Below, piece after piece: positions 7,148 through 16,121 of a stretch of DNA of 64,000 nt. A program made the translations under genes and the position numbers. The first letter of the stretch is position 1; every line of letters starts with the position of its first letter. The stretch comes from Sphaerisporangium album (GTDB lineage Bacteria > Actinomycetota > Actinomycetes > Streptosporangiales > Streptosporangiaceae): assembly GCF_003323745.1 (NCBI RefSeq), contig NZ_QOIL01000007.1, positions 186,001-250,000 of the forward strand, given 5' to 3'. The notes under the pieces are model-generated. The model made no database searches, was not told the DNA's origin, and was given only the letters and a program-made list of their open reading frames with translations.

Positions 7148-9706
7148 CTATGCGGAGGCGGCCTCGGCCAGCGTGACCTCGACCCGCAGCTCGCCGTCCT
7201 CCGGCCGCAGCACGAACTCGTCGACCGAGCCCGCCGCGCACAGGTCGTCCTGGGCCGGCCCCACGAGGGCCACGGAGGCGCCCGACACGCTCAGCCGCGC
7301 GACCTCGGCCCGCATGGACAGCTTGGCCGTCGACTTGGCCCTGCGGACCTCGCGGAGCACCTGCGACACCGTCGCGAGCACCGCCGGGTCGCCCGGCGCG
7401 GCCGGCTCGGCCCGCGTGGGCCAGGTCGCGCGGTGCACCGAGCCCGGCCGCCACCACGACCAGACCTCCTCGGTCACGAACGGCAGGAACGGGGCGAACA
7501 GCCGCAGCATCACGTCGAGCGCCCGCCGCAGCGCGGCCCGCGCGGACCGTGCCCCGTCGTCGTCGCCGTACGCGCGGGTCTTCACCAGCTCCAGGTAGTC
7601 GTCACAGAACTCCCAGAAGAACCGCTCGGCGACCTCCAGCGCCCGCGTGTGGTCGTAGGACTCGAACGCGGCCGTGGCCTCCTCGACGACCTCGGCCAGC
7701 CGCGCCAGCATGGAGGCGTCCAGGGCCTGGGAGACCTCCCCCGGCTCCCCCTCGACCGGGCCCAGGCCCAGCACGAACTTGGAGGCGTTGAGGATCTTGA
7801 TGGCCAGGCGCCTGCCGACCTTGATCTGGCCGGTGTCGAACGCCGTGTCGGTGCCCGGACGGCCGCCGGCCGCCCAGTAGCGCACCGCGTCCGAGCCGTA
7901 CTCGCGCAGCAGGCCCATGGGCGTCACGACGTTGCCCTTGGACTTGGACATCTTCTTGCGGTCCGGGTCGAGGATCCATCCCGAGATCGCCGCGTTCTTC
8001 CACGGCAGGACGCCGTTCTCCAGGTGTGCCCGCACCACGGAGGAGAACAGCCACGTGCGGATGATCTCGTGCGCCTGCGGCCGCAGGTCCATCGGGAAGA
8101 CCCGCGCGAACAGGTCGGGGTCGCGCTCCCAGCCGGAGACGGTCTGCGGCGACAGCGAGGACGTCGCCCAGGTGTCCATGACGTCGGGGTCGGCGGCGAA
8201 GCCGAACGGCCGGTCGCGCTGCTCGCTGGAGTACCCGGGCGGCGCGTCGGTCGCGGGGTCGACCGGGAGGGCCTCCTCGCAGGCGGCGATCGGGTTCTCC
8301 CAGATCGGCCGGCCCTCGGAGTCCAGCGGGTACCACACCGGGATCGGCACGCCGAAGAACCGCTGGCGGGAGATCAGCCAGTCGCCTGCCAGACCCTGGA
8401 CCCAGTTCTCGTAGCGGACGCGCATGTGCGGCGGGTGCCACCGCAGCTCCCGGCCGCGCCCGACCAGCGCCTCGCGCAGCTCGGCGTCGCGCCCGCCGTT
8501 GCGGATGTACCACTGGCGGGTCGTGACGATCTCCAGCGGCCGGTCGCCCTTCTCGTAGAACTTCACGGGGCGGGAGATCTTCCGCGGCTCGCCGTCCAGC
8601 TCGCCGGACTCGCGCAGCATCGCGACCACGCGTTCACGGGCGCTGTGCGCCGTCTTCCCGGCCAGCTCGGCGTACGGCCCGGCGGGGACGCCGTCGGGGG
8701 GCTCGGGCAGCAGCCGCCCGTTCCAGCCGATGACCGGCCGGGTCGGCAGGTCCAGCTCGCGCCACCAGACGACGTCGGTGACGTCACCGAAGGTGCAGAT
8801 CATGGCGATGCCCGAGCCCTTGTCCGGCTCGGCCAGGCGGTGGGCCATGACGGGCACGGGGACGCCGAAGATCGGCGTGCGGACGGTCTTGCCGAACAGC
8901 GGCCGGTAGCGCTCGTCGTCGGGGTGGGCCACCAGGGCGACGCAGGCGGGGATCAGCTCGGGCCGGGTCGTCTCGATGAAGACCCCGTCCTCGCAGGCGG
9001 TGCCCGGCACCCCGCCGAAGCGGATGCGGTGGAAGGCGCCGGGCCACTCGCGGTCCTCCAGCTCGGCCTGGGCGACGGCCGTGCCGAAGGTGACGTCCCA
9101 CAGGGTGGGCGCCTCGGCCAGGTAGGCCTCGCCGCGCGCGAGGTTGCGCAGGAAGGCCCGCTGGGAGGCGGCGCGGGAGGTCGCGTCGATCGTGGCGTAG
9201 GTCAGCGACCAGTCGACCGACAGGCCGAGGTGACGCCACAGCTCCTCGAACGCCTTCTCGTCCTCCAGCGTCAGCCGCTCGCACAGCTCGATGAAGTTGC
9301 GCCGCGAGACGGGCACCTGGCGCTTGGGGTCGGGCTCGGCCGGGGGCGTGAACGCCGGGTCGTAGGGCAGGGAGGGGTCGCAGCGCACGCCGAAGTGGTT
9401 CTGCACCCGGCGCTCGGTGGGCAGGCCGTTGTCGTCCCATCCCATGGGGTAGAAGACCTCACGACCGCGCATGCGCTGGTAGCGCGCCAGGGTGTCGGTG
9501 TGGGTGTAGGAGAAGACGTGTCCGACGTGCAGGGAGCCCGAGACGGTGGGCGGGGGCGTGTCGATCGAGTAGACCTGCTCGCGGGTCTTCGAACGGTCGA
9601 AGCGGTACGTTCCCCGGGCCTCCCAGCGGGCCGCCCATACCGTCTCCAGGCCATCCAGAGCGGGCCTGTCGGGAACGGTGGCGCGGTGCGGTCGCTGTTC
9701 GGTCAT
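7148..9706 (-). CDS. valS: Valyl-tRNA synthetase
   Basis: 852-residue class I aminoacyl-tRNA synthetase that charges tRNA-Val. The ATP signature HVGH is at residues 60-63 (SGSLHVGHVFSYTHTD) and KMSKS is near residue 585 (RKKMSKSKGNVV). The CP1 editing domain lies between them, and an anticodon-binding helical domain follows (DVMLRLFAPFLPFVTEEVW). The usual bacterial C-terminal coiled-coil arm is short or absent. With the SVDWSLTYATID region, this suggests the shorter ValS lineage found in some bacteria and archaea, although I cannot align it here. It is transcribed alone, divergent from the DUF4235 gene. Confidence 0.96.
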   Translation of the reverse strand: MTEQRPHRATVPDRPALDGLETVWAARWEARGTYRFDRSKTREQVYSIDTPPPTVSGSLHVGHVFSYTHTDTLARYQRMRGREVFYPMGWDDNGLPTERRVQNHFGVRCDPSLPYDPAFTPPAEPDPKRQVPVSRRNFIELCERLTLEDEKAFEELWRHLGLSVDWSLTYATIDATSRAASQRAFLRNLARGEAYLAEAPTLWDVTFGTAVAQAELEDREWPGAFHRIRFGGVPGTACEDGVFIETTRPELIPACVALVAHPDDERYRPLFGKTVRTPIFGVPVPVMAHRLAEPDKGSGIAMICTFGDVTDVVWWRELDLPTRPVIGWNGRLLPEPPDGVPAGPYAELAGKTAHSARERVVAMLRESGELDGEPRKISRPVKFYEKGDRPLEIVTTRQWYIRNGGRDAELREALVGRGRELRWHPPHMRVRYENWVQGLAGDWLISRQRFFGVPIPVWYPLDSEGRPIWENPIAACEEALPVDPATDAPPGYSSEQRDRPFGFAADPDVMDTWATSSLSPQTVSGWERDPDLFARVFPMDLRPQAHEIIRTWLFSSVVRAHLENGVLPWKNAAISGWILDPDRKKMSKSKGNVVTPMGLLREYGSDAVRYWAAGGRPGTDTAFDTGQIKVGRRLAIKILNASKFVLGLGPVEGEPGEVSQALDASMLARLAEVVEEATAAFESYDHTRALEVAERFFWEFCDDYLELVKTRAYGDDDGARSARAALRRALDVMLRLFAPFLPFVTEEVWSWWRPGSVHRATWPTRAEPAAPGDPAVLATVSQVLREVRRAKSTAKLSMRAEVARLSVSGASVALVGPAQDDLCAAGSVDEFVLRPEDGELRVEVTLAEAASA

Positions 9707-9783
9707 GGCGCCCTATGGTATGGCGTCACGGCGGTTCCGGGCACGACAGACTAGGGTTTGGTAGATCGACGAGGGGAGAGATC

Positions 9784-10092
9784 ATGGGCGGCAAGTCCGA
9801 CGAGGTCGAGAAGCAGGACATGGCGTGGCGCCTCATCGGCGCGGTGGTCGGCCTCGGCGTCGGCTTCGTCGCCCGCAAGGCCATCGAGTTCGCCTGGCAG
9901 AAGGCCACCGGCAAGCAGCCTCCCGCGGACCCGAACTCACTGGAGACGAGCCTCGCCGAGGCGATCGGCTTCGCCGTGGTGATGGGCGTCGGCATGGAGG
10001 TCACCCGCATCGTCGCCACGCGCACGGCGCACAAGCGCTACCGGGCGTGGAAGGGCGTCTCGCGCAAGGCCGAGCAGGTCATCGGCTCCTGA
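9784..10092 (+). CDS. DUF4235 small membrane protein
   Basis: 102 residues. It has two hydrophobic segments, MAWRLIGAVVGLGVGFVARKAIEFAW near the N-terminus and ETSLAEAIGFAVVMGVGMEVTRIVA in the middle, with a basic C-terminus (AHKRYRAWKGVSRKAEQ). This is the actinobacterial DUF4235 layout; the function is unknown. The ATG at 9784 is chosen because GGGGAGAG sits 4 nt upstream; the frame stays open to 9715 but lacks a ribosome site there. Confidence 0.85.
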   Translation: MGGKSDEVEKQDMAWRLIGAVVGLGVGFVARKAIEFAWQKATGKQPPADPNSLETSLAEAIGFAVVMGVGMEVTRIVATRTAHKRYRAWKGVSRKAEQVIGS

Positions 10093-10116
10093 CCCGGCGC
10101 CGGGTGGGGCGCCGGG
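10093..10116 (+). terminator. Stem-loop after the DUF4235 gene
   Basis: CCCGGCGCC (10093-10101), a 6-nt loop and GGCGCCGGG (10108-10116) form a perfect 9-bp GC stem directly after the stop. There is no U-run, as is usual in high G+C actinomycetes. Confidence 0.7.
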
Positions 10117-10126
10117 CTCGTCTCAG

Positions 10127-10240
10127 CGTCGTCTGAGCGGGGTCTGGCGTCGTTCTGGCATCGTTCTGGCGTGGTACGGGGTGTCTCGTCCGAGCGGTGC
10201 GTCTCGGCGTGGTGTGGCGTGGTGTGGTGCTTCGTGCGGG
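10127..10240. repeat. Degenerate GT-rich short repeats between convergent genes
   Basis: The gap between the DUF4235 terminator and the otsA stop holds three near-copies of TTCTGGCRTCG at a period of about 12 bp, then two copies of gtctcg...gcg and a run of TGGCGTGGTG units. No coding signal is seen. It looks like slippage-prone intergenic filler. Confidence 0.5.
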
Positions 10241-10247
10241 GCCGGCC

Positions 10248-11627
10248 TCAGCGTTCCAGTGCCGCCAGGAAGTCCCCGGCCCACCGGTCGACGTCGTAGG
10301 TGGCCACGCGGCGGCGCATGGAGCGCATCCGGCGCGACAGCTCGTGCGGGGTCGCGCGCATGGCCGACACCATCTGGCGTTTGAGTCCCTCGACGTCCCA
10401 GGGGTTGACGAGGTAGGCGTGCTTGAGCTCGTCGGCCGCCCCGGCGAACTCCGACAGCACCAGAGCCCCCCGCAGGTCATGGCGGCAGGCGACGTACTCC
10501 TTGGCGACGAGGTTCATGCCGTCGCGCAGCGGCGTCACGACCATGACGTCGGCGGCGCAGTAGAGCGCGGCCAGTTCGTCGCGGTCGTAGGACTGGTGGA
10601 AGTAGTTGATCGGGGGGACGCCCAGCACGCCGTACTGGCCGTTGATGCGCCCGACCCGCAGCTCGATGTCGTCGCGCAGGTTGCGGTACTCCTCGACGCG
10701 CTCGCGGCTCGGGGTCGCGATCTGGACGAACACCGCCTCCCCGGGGGTGACCGTCTTGTCGGCGAGCAGCTCCCCGAACGCCTTGAGCCGCTGGCCGATG
10801 CCCTTGGTGTAGTCGAGCCGGTCGACGCCGAGCAGGACGTGCTCGGGCTCGCCCAGCTCGGCGCGGATCTCCTTGGCGCGGGCGATGATGTGCGGCTCGC
10901 GCACCAGGGTGTCGAGCTCGCTGAAGTCGACCGAGATGGGGAAGGCCTCGGCGCGTACGGTGCGGTCGCTGTAGGAGATCTCCTGTCGCTGGTTCTGCAG
11001 GCCGAGCTGGCGGCGGCACAGCCGGATGAAGTTGGACGCGCCGCCCGGACGCTGGAACCCGACGAGGTCGGCGCCGAGCAGGCCCTCCAGGATCTCGCGC
11101 CGCCAGGGAAGCTGCCAGAACAGCTCGGCGGGCGGGAAGGGGATGTGCAGGAAGAATCCGATCTTCAGGTCGGGGCGCAGCGCCCGGAGCATCGCCGGGA
11201 CGAGCTGGAGCTGGTAGTCCTGCACCCAGACCACCGCGTTCTCGGCGGCGGCGTCGGCCGCGGCCCGGGCGAACCGCTCGTTGACCGCCCGGTAGGCGTC
11301 CCACAGGACGCGGGAGTAGATCGGCGCGGCCACCACGTCGTGGTACAGCGGCCACAGGGTCGCGTTGGAGAACCCTTCGTAGTACAGCTCGACCTCGTTG
11401 GCCGAGAGGGGAACGGGGATGAGGCTCATGCCGTCGTGCTCGAAGGGCTTCAGCTCCTCGTTGGGAGCCCCGTGCCAGCCCAGCCACGCGCCGTCCCGGC
11501 GCTGCATCACCGGGGCGATCGCGGTCACCAGTCCTCCCGGGCTGCGCCGCCAGGAGGCGCTTCCGTCCGGGGTGATCGTCCGGTCCACAGGCAACCGGTT
11601 CGCGACGATCAGAAAAGAGCTGCGCAC
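10248..11627 (-). CDS. otsA: Trehalose-6-phosphate synthase
   Basis: 459-residue GT20 glycosyltransferase that joins UDP- or GDP-glucose and glucose-6-phosphate to give trehalose-6-phosphate, a step in osmoprotectant synthesis. Visible family motifs are the start [20 protein letters not shown] in the glucose-6-phosphate loop, [12 protein letters not shown], the HIPFPP loop, DRLDYTKGI in the nucleotide-sugar site and [14 protein letters not shown]. The length is normal. No otsB phosphatase lies next to it, so the second step must be encoded elsewhere. The 190-bp upstream gap is A+T-richer and probably holds the promoter. Confidence 0.96.
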   Translation of the reverse strand: MRSSFLIVANRLPVDRTITPDGSASWRRSPGGLVTAIAPVMQRRDGAWLGWHGAPNEELKPFEHDGMSLIPVPLSANEVELYYEGFSNATLWPLYHDVVAAPIYSRVLWDAYRAVNERFARAAADAAAENAVVWVQDYQLQLVPAMLRALRPDLKIGFFLHIPFPPAELFWQLPWRREILEGLLGADLVGFQRPGGASNFIRLCRRQLGLQNQRQEISYSDRTVRAEAFPISVDFSELDTLVREPHIIARAKEIRAELGEPEHVLLGVDRLDYTKGIGQRLKAFGELLADKTVTPGEAVFVQIATPSRERVEEYRNLRDDIELRVGRINGQYGVLGVPPINYFHQSYDRDELAALYCAADVMVVTPLRDGMNLVAKEYVACRHDLRGALVLSEFAGAADELKHAYLVNPWDVEGLKRQMVSAMRATPHELSRRMRSMRRRVATYDVDRWAGDFLAALER

Positions 11628-11820
11628 ACGTCCTCCCTCGTGATCGGTTTATGACCACCTTACGAAACCGGTCGCAGCCCTCCGTGCACGGCCTCCGGTG
11701 CAGGAGTGTGCACATACCCTCACAAAAGCCGATAAGCGCATTTAGGGATGACAAAATGCCCCTACGAACGGTAAAGGGGAGGCGTCCGGGGGCGCGCGAG
11801 GCGAGGCGGGAAAGGGGGAA

Positions 11821-12663
11821 TCAGTCGGCGGGCGGCAGGGCCCGTTGGCGGCGCAGGTCGGCGCGTACGGTCTGGGCGAGCCTCTTGGTCGCCAGCCTGT
11901 TCAGGGCGCCACCGGCGACGGCGCCGGTCAGGAAGGGGCCGAGTGTGGTCAGATGACGGCCCAGCGTGCGCATCAGGCGCTTGCGTAACCCCGCCTTGGC
12001 GGCGGTCCCGAGGGCCAGCGTCACCGAGGCCGGCGCCAGCGGGTCGACCCCGCGCTGCCGCGACCAGGCCACCATGAAGGCCATCGCGCGCTGGCTGCCC
12101 GTGCCGGGCACCTGCACGCCGTACACCTCGTGCAGCTCGGCGAGGAGCTTGACCTCGATCGCGGCCACCACGAGGGTTTCGGCCACCAGCTGGGCGGGCG
12201 CCGATAGCAGGAGCGGGGGCGCGGCGAACTCGGCGGCCGCCAGGGCCCCGCCGACCGCGCCGACGGCCGTCGTCGCCTTGGTGGCGGTGCGGACGAGATC
12301 GTCGGCGAGGGCCTCGCCGGTGAGGCCGTAGTGGTGTTCCTGGAGTGTCGCGAGGTCACGGATGGGCAGGCGCGGCACTATGGACGCGAAGACGTCCGCC
12401 AGCCAGCGGCCGCGCCCCGCGCCGGGCACCCGGGCCCTCCGCGCCGCCGCGACCAGCGACATGCTGAGGCGGCCGAGCAGCCGGCGCCGCTCGGCCCCGT
12501 CCATGTCCTCCGCGCTGGAGAGCTTCCCCACCAGCTCGGCGACCTCGGCGTTGGCCTCGTTCTCCTGGTTTCCCAGGTTTTCAGGGTCTTTCTCGTTGTC
12601 CGGCCCGGGCACGGCGGGCAGCCCGGGCTGGTCCTGCGATGATCGATCCGCTCCAGAGGTCAC
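11821..12663 (-). CDS. Unknown protein with hydrophobic central region
   Basis: 280 residues from a GTG start chosen because GGGAGGG lies 3 nt upstream. The longer frame to 12729 would overlap the DUF4193 gene. The first 60 residues are hydrophilic and Gln/Asn/Pro-rich. Then come ERRRLLGRLSMSLVAAARRARVPG and a long Ala/Leu/Val stretch (VGAVGGALAAAEFAAPPLLL onward) that could be two membrane helices. The C-terminus is basic. I do not recognise a characterised family, although the Ala-rich core recalls EcsC-type proteins. It is 16 bp downstream of the DUF4193 gene and probably in one operon. Confidence 0.75.
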   Translation of the reverse strand: MTSGADRSSQDQPGLPAVPGPDNEKDPENLGNQENEANAEVAELVGKLSSAEDMDGAERRRLLGRLSMSLVAAARRARVPGAGRGRWLADVFASIVPRLPIRDLATLQEHHYGLTGEALADDLVRTATKATTAVGAVGGALAAAEFAAPPLLLSAPAQLVAETLVVAAIEVKLLAELHEVYGVQVPGTGSQRAMAFMVAWSRQRGVDPLAPASVTLALGTAAKAGLRKRLMRTLGRHLTTLGPFLTGAVAGGALNRLATKRLAQTVRADLRRQRALPPAD

Positions 12664-12679
12664 GGACCCTCCCTGAGTC

Positions 12680-12979
12680 TCAGGCGGCGCATTCTCTGCA
12701 GATCTGCTGCCCACCCTTGTCGGAGGCAAGCTGACTGCGGTGATGCACGAGGAAGCACCGCGAGCACGTGAACTCGTCCGCCTGACGCGGGATCACCCGG
12801 AGCGAGAGCTCTTCGTTGGACAGGTCGGCGCCGGGAAGCTCCAGCGACTCGGCGAGGTCCGTCTCGTCGATGTCTATGCTGCCCGAGGACTTGTCGGTCC
12901 GCCGCGCCTGCAGCTCCTGAAGGCTGTCCTCACTCAGGTCGTCGTCGGTCTTGCGTGGGCTGTCGTAATCGGTGGCCAT
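12680..12979 (-). CDS. DUF4193 zinc-ribbon protein
   Basis: 99 residues starting MATDYDSPRKTDDDLSEDSL, the almost invariant DUF4193 N-terminus, which is why the internal ATG at 12979 is preferred over upstream in-frame starts (12991, 13000). The C-terminal half has two CxxC pairs (TCSRCF and ICRECA) that should bind one zinc. The middle is acidic (SIDIDETDLAESLELPGADL). It is conserved in actinobacteria, small and cytoplasmic, with no assigned function. In S. coelicolor, from memory, the homologue lies next to cutRS, as here. Confidence 0.9.
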   Translation of the reverse strand: MATDYDSPRKTDDDLSEDSLQELQARRTDKSSGSIDIDETDLAESLELPGADLSNEELSLRVIPRQADEFTCSRCFLVHHRSQLASDKGGQQICRECAA

Positions 12980-13254
12980 TTGCGTATTCATCCCCCTCAT
13001 CTATTGAGTGCGCGTCACGCGCCGCGCGTCTGTAACGTCTGGGCGGTCCATCTTGTGCCCGTCCCTCCAGGGGAATTTTGCAATCGGTACCCCGTAGGCA
13101 CGGCAGACGAACCTCCGCACACGTGAGGGCCTTGCCGCCTTCGCCATCGAGTTAGCCAAATATGGCGAAAACCTAAGCATTGGCCACAGGACCCATCGTG
13201 TTCGACGGCACATCCAACCACATGTCTGGCGCGAACGAGACGACCCCCGCCGTA

Positions 13255-14901
13255 TCAGCCCGCCGGAAGTCGCACCGTCATCACGAGACCCCCGCCTTCC
13301 CGTGGGACCGCCTTGACGATCCCCTGGTGGGCGCGGACCACCGCACGCACGATGGACAGCCCGAGCCCCGTGCCGCGCGCGGATTCCACGCGGTCGGAGT
13401 TGAGCCGCCGGAACGGCTCGAACAGGTCGTCCACCTCGTACGCGGGCACATGCTGCCCGGTGTTGGCCACCTGAACAACCGGGGCACCGTCCACCATTCC
13501 CGTCCGGAGCCAGACCTGTCCCGACGTGGGGACGTTGTACTTGACGGCGTTCTCGACCAGGTTGGCGACCAGGCGCTCGACCAGCACGGGATCCCCCATC
13601 GTAGGGGCCGGGCGCAGGTCGGTGTGCACCGTGACGCCGGCCTCCTCGGCCATGGCCGTGTGCTGCTCGACGACCGTCCGGCCGACGTCGCGAAGATCGA
13701 CCGGCTTTCGGACGGCGAGCTCGCGTTCGCTACGGGCGAGCAGCAGCAGGCCCTCGATGAGGTGCTCGTTCCTGGCGTTGGTGCCGAGCAGCGTGCGGCC
13801 CAGCACCTTCAGGTCCTCGGAGGCGCTCGGGTCGCCGAGCGCGACCTCCAGCACGGTCCTGTTGATCGCCAGCGGCGTGCGCAGCTCGTGGGAGGCGTTG
13901 TCGACGAACCTGCGCTGGGCGTCGAACGCCCGGCCGAGCCGGGTGAGCATGGCGTCGAAGGTGTCGGCGAGCTCCTTGATCTCGTCGTCCGGCCCGTCGA
14001 GGTCGATGCGGTCGTGGGCCAGGGAGGTGTCCGACAGCTTGCGCGCCGTGGAGGTGATCTTCTGGATCGGCCGCAGCGCCCGGTCGGCGACGAAGTACCC
14101 GAAGACCAGCGCCAGGATGCCGACCCCGCACAGCGCCAGCAGGGACCGGATCAGGATCTGGTGACGCGCGGAGGCGATCATCTCGTCGCGCAGGGAGGCC
14201 CAGTTCTCCCGGATGTTGTCGACCCAGGCCGCCGGCGCGTCCGCCGGCAGCTGGACGGGGAACTCGGGCCACGAGGTGTCGATCGACTGGCCGACGAAGG
14301 AGTACATGACGAACAACAGCAGCGCGCCGGCCGCGAAGAACAGGGCGCCATAGGTGAGCGTCAGCCGGACCCGGATGCTCATGCGGCCCCGCAGCAGCCG
14401 TATGCGGCCCAGCCAGTCGTGGGCGACGGGCCTCGGCCCGATCGGCGGGGGGCCGTCCCAGGCGGGCGGGCCGCTCGGCGGCGGCGGGGGGGTCTTCGGG
14501 CGGAACGGCGGGCGGGTGCTCTGGACGGTCGGCTGCTCGCTCCTCCACCCGCCGGGCCACGATCCCGGGGATGCCTCGGGCGCCGTGGACTGGGCGGGCG
14601 GCCGGGACCGGGCGGGCTGTGTGGATGGTGTGGACTGTGCGGAGAGGGCGGACTGGACGGGTGCCGCCGGATCGCCCGGCCGCCCGGCGTCCTCCGCGCG
14701 GCTCGCGGCGGCGGGGCCGAGAGGCGGCGAGACGGGGGCGTGCGCGGCGCTGTACTCCTGCCCCCGCGCCGGGGCGGCGTCATCGGTGGCGGACACGCCG
14801 TTGGCGCCGGGCGCGCCCGGCGGGACGATCATCGGCTGGGGCGACGAGAAGGTCGGCCGCCCGGCGCCCGGGGTTCCGCTCCGCTCGCGTTCCTCGGTCA
14901 C
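13255..14901 (-). CDS. cutS: Sensor histidine kinase, CutS-like, with long disordered N-terminus
   Basis: 548 residues from a GTG that overlaps the regulator stop as GTGA. Residues 1-172 are Pro/Ala/Ser-rich and cytoplasmic. TM1 is about 184-203, an extracytoplasmic loop about 204-252, TM2 about 253-272, then HAMP and HisKA with phospho-acceptor His338 in NASHELRTPL. The HATPase domain has N (NLVENAVKYN) and G (GTGLGLSIV) boxes. An internal start at residue 174 (MSIRVRLTL) would give a kinase of ordinary length. The pair resembles Streptomyces CutRS, reported in envelope stress. The predicted sensor loop here has no cysteine, unlike what I recall of CutS. The symbol rests on regulator similarity and gene order. 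Confidence 0.88.
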   Translation of the reverse strand: MTEERERSGTPGAGRPTFSSPQPMIVPPGAPGANGVSATDDAAPARGQEYSAAHAPVSPPLGPAAASRAEDAGRPGDPAAPVQSALSAQSTPSTQPARSRPPAQSTAPEASPGSWPGGWRSEQPTVQSTRPPFRPKTPPPPPSGPPAWDGPPPIGPRPVAHDWLGRIRLLRGRMSIRVRLTLTYGALFFAAGALLLFVMYSFVGQSIDTSWPEFPVQLPADAPAAWVDNIRENWASLRDEMIASARHQILIRSLLALCGVGILALVFGYFVADRALRPIQKITSTARKLSDTSLAHDRIDLDGPDDEIKELADTFDAMLTRLGRAFDAQRRFVDNASHELRTPLAINRTVLEVALGDPSASEDLKVLGRTLLGTNARNEHLIEGLLLLARSERELAVRKPVDLRDVGRTVVEQHTAMAEEAGVTVHTDLRPAPTMGDPVLVERLVANLVENAVKYNVPTSGQVWLRTGMVDGAPVVQVANTGQHVPAYEVDDLFEPFRRLNSDRVESARGTGLGLSIVRAVVRAHQGIVKAVPREGGGLVMTVRLPAG

Positions 14902-15551
14902 AGTTTGTAACCCACTCCCGGCACCGTCTCGATCACCGCCGGCTCCCCGAGCTTCTTGCGCAGCGTCATCATCGTCACCCGGACGACGTTGGTGAACGGG
15001 TCGATGTTCTCGTCCCACGCCTTGTCCAGCAGGTCCTCCTGGCTGACGACGGCGCCCTCGGCCCGCATCAGCTCCTCCAGGACCGCGAACTCCTTCTTGG
15101 TGAGCGCGATCTCGTTGCCGTCGCGGGTGACCAGCCGCTTGCCCGGGTCGAGGCGGACGCCGCCCCGCTCCAGCACCGGGGGCAGGGCCGGGGCCGACCG
15201 GCGGCCGAGCGCCCGCACGCGCGCGACGAGCTCCATGAACGCGAACGGCTTGGCGAGGTAGTCGTCGGCGCCGAGCTCCAGGCCCTCCACCTTGTCGTCG
15301 ACCTCTCCGGAGGCCGTCAGCATGAGGATGCGGGTCGCCGTGCGCTCGGCGACCAGCCTGCGGCAGACCTCGTCCCCGTGGACCTTCGGCAGGTCACGGT
15401 CCAGCACGACCACGTCGTAGTCGATGTACGACGTGCGTTCCAGCGCCCCCGCGCCGTCGTAGGCCACGTCCACGGCCATCGCCTCGCGGCGCAGCCCGGT
15501 CGCGATCGCGTCCGCGAGCACCCGCTCGTCCTCAACCACAAGCACCCGCAC
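14898..15551 (-). CDS. cutR: OmpR/PhoB-type response regulator, CutR-like
   Basis: 217 residues from GTG 15551. The receiver domain begins VRVLVVEDERVLADAIATGLRREAMAVDVAY-like; acidic pocket residues are in VVEDE, the phospho-acceptor Asp is in VVLDRDLP and Lys in LAKPFAF. The C-terminal winged helix includes LTKKEFAVLEELM and TLRKKLGEP and ends VIETVPGVGYKL. The high similarity of the first 40 residues to CutR, as I remember it, supports the name. AGGAGG lies 11 nt and AGGAG 2 nt before the start. The stop is overlapped by the kinase start, so the pair is co-translated. Confidence 0.92.
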   Translation of the reverse strand: MRVLVVEDERVLADAIATGLRREAMAVDVAYDGAGALERTSYIDYDVVVLDRDLPKVHGDEVCRRLVAERTATRILMLTASGEVDDKVEGLELGADDYLAKPFAFMELVARVRALGRRSAPALPPVLERGGVRLDPGKRLVTRDGNEIALTKKEFAVLEELMRAEGAVVSQEDLLDKAWDENIDPFTNVVRVTMMTLRKKLGEPAVIETVPGVGYKL

Positions 15552-15884
15552 GGCTCCTGGCACCTCCTGTAGTCCCGGCCCGCGTGGCCGGCTCCCGCTT
15601 CCCGGCCCCACCCCGCGTCTCCCGGAGCCTCCCGGGGCCGTCGGGACCGGAGCCCGCAAGGTTCATTGTCGCCACAATGGGCTTAAGCGCATGGTAAGCA
15701 CGCGCCGACCGTGCGGCGGACCGGTGACATAAAGCACACTGCGGACATCCGACATTCCTGGTTTAAGCCCGACAGGGGGGTGGGTAGACCCCCAGACCCA
15801 ACGGCAAGGCCGGGGAAGATCATGAGCTCTCCCCAGGCACCCGGAGGGCCGAATGCTCCTTCGCCCCTCGAGAAAGAAGGTGAG
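15552..15884. promoter_or_regulatory. Divergent intergenic region between cutR-like gene and small protein
   Basis: 333 bp without a convincing gene. It is A+T-richer between 15665 and 15765 and contains ATTG-N6-CAAT (15665-15678) and the inverted repeat GGGGGT-N6-ACCCCC (15776-15793). It must hold promoters for both flanking genes. An in-frame ATG at 15822 could extend the small protein by 21 residues. Confidence 0.5.
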
Positions 15885-16049
15885 ATGGGCGAGTTCACCA
15901 CCACGATCGAACACCGGCTCGACCAGGCCTACAAGGGTCTCCAGGAAGCGCGCACGAGCGGCGACGACTTCCTCGCCGACACTCTCACCGCCGAGATAGA
16001 AGACCTCCGGCGGATCGCCGTCGACAACGGCGTGGCGATCAAGCCCTGA
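15885..16049 (+). CDS. Small conserved actinobacterial protein (54 aa)
   Basis: 54 residues starting MGEFTTTIEHRLDQAYKG and ending DLRRIAVDNGVAIKP, almost wholly helical and amphipathic, suggesting a short helical hairpin. I recall similar small proteins in streptomycetes, with no known function. The ATG at 15885 is preferred because the conserved part begins there and AAGGTGAG precedes it. A longer form from 15822 (MSSPQAPGG) is possible. A strong terminator follows. Confidence 0.75.
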   Translation: MGEFTTTIEHRLDQAYKGLQEARTSGDDFLADTLTAEIEDLRRIAVDNGVAIKP

Positions 16050-16072
16050 GAGTTCATCTGCCCGACGGACAC

Positions 16073-16105
16073 GAAGGGCCCGCCCGTTCTCCGGGCGGGC
16101 CCTTC
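16073..16105. terminator. Bidirectional terminator
   Basis: A perfect 14-bp stem, GAAGGGCCCGCCCG (16073-16086) with CGGGCGGGCCCTTC (16092-16105) and a 5-nt loop, sits between convergent genes (the small protein and the inositol phosphatase). Confidence 0.85.
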
Positions 16106-16121
16106 GGCGTGTCGCGGCCGG

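Noticed and set aside
10127-10240. Minisatellite or regulatory RNA in the GT-rich gap
   Set aside because: The units are too degenerate and short, and no stable fold is evident beyond the preceding terminator.
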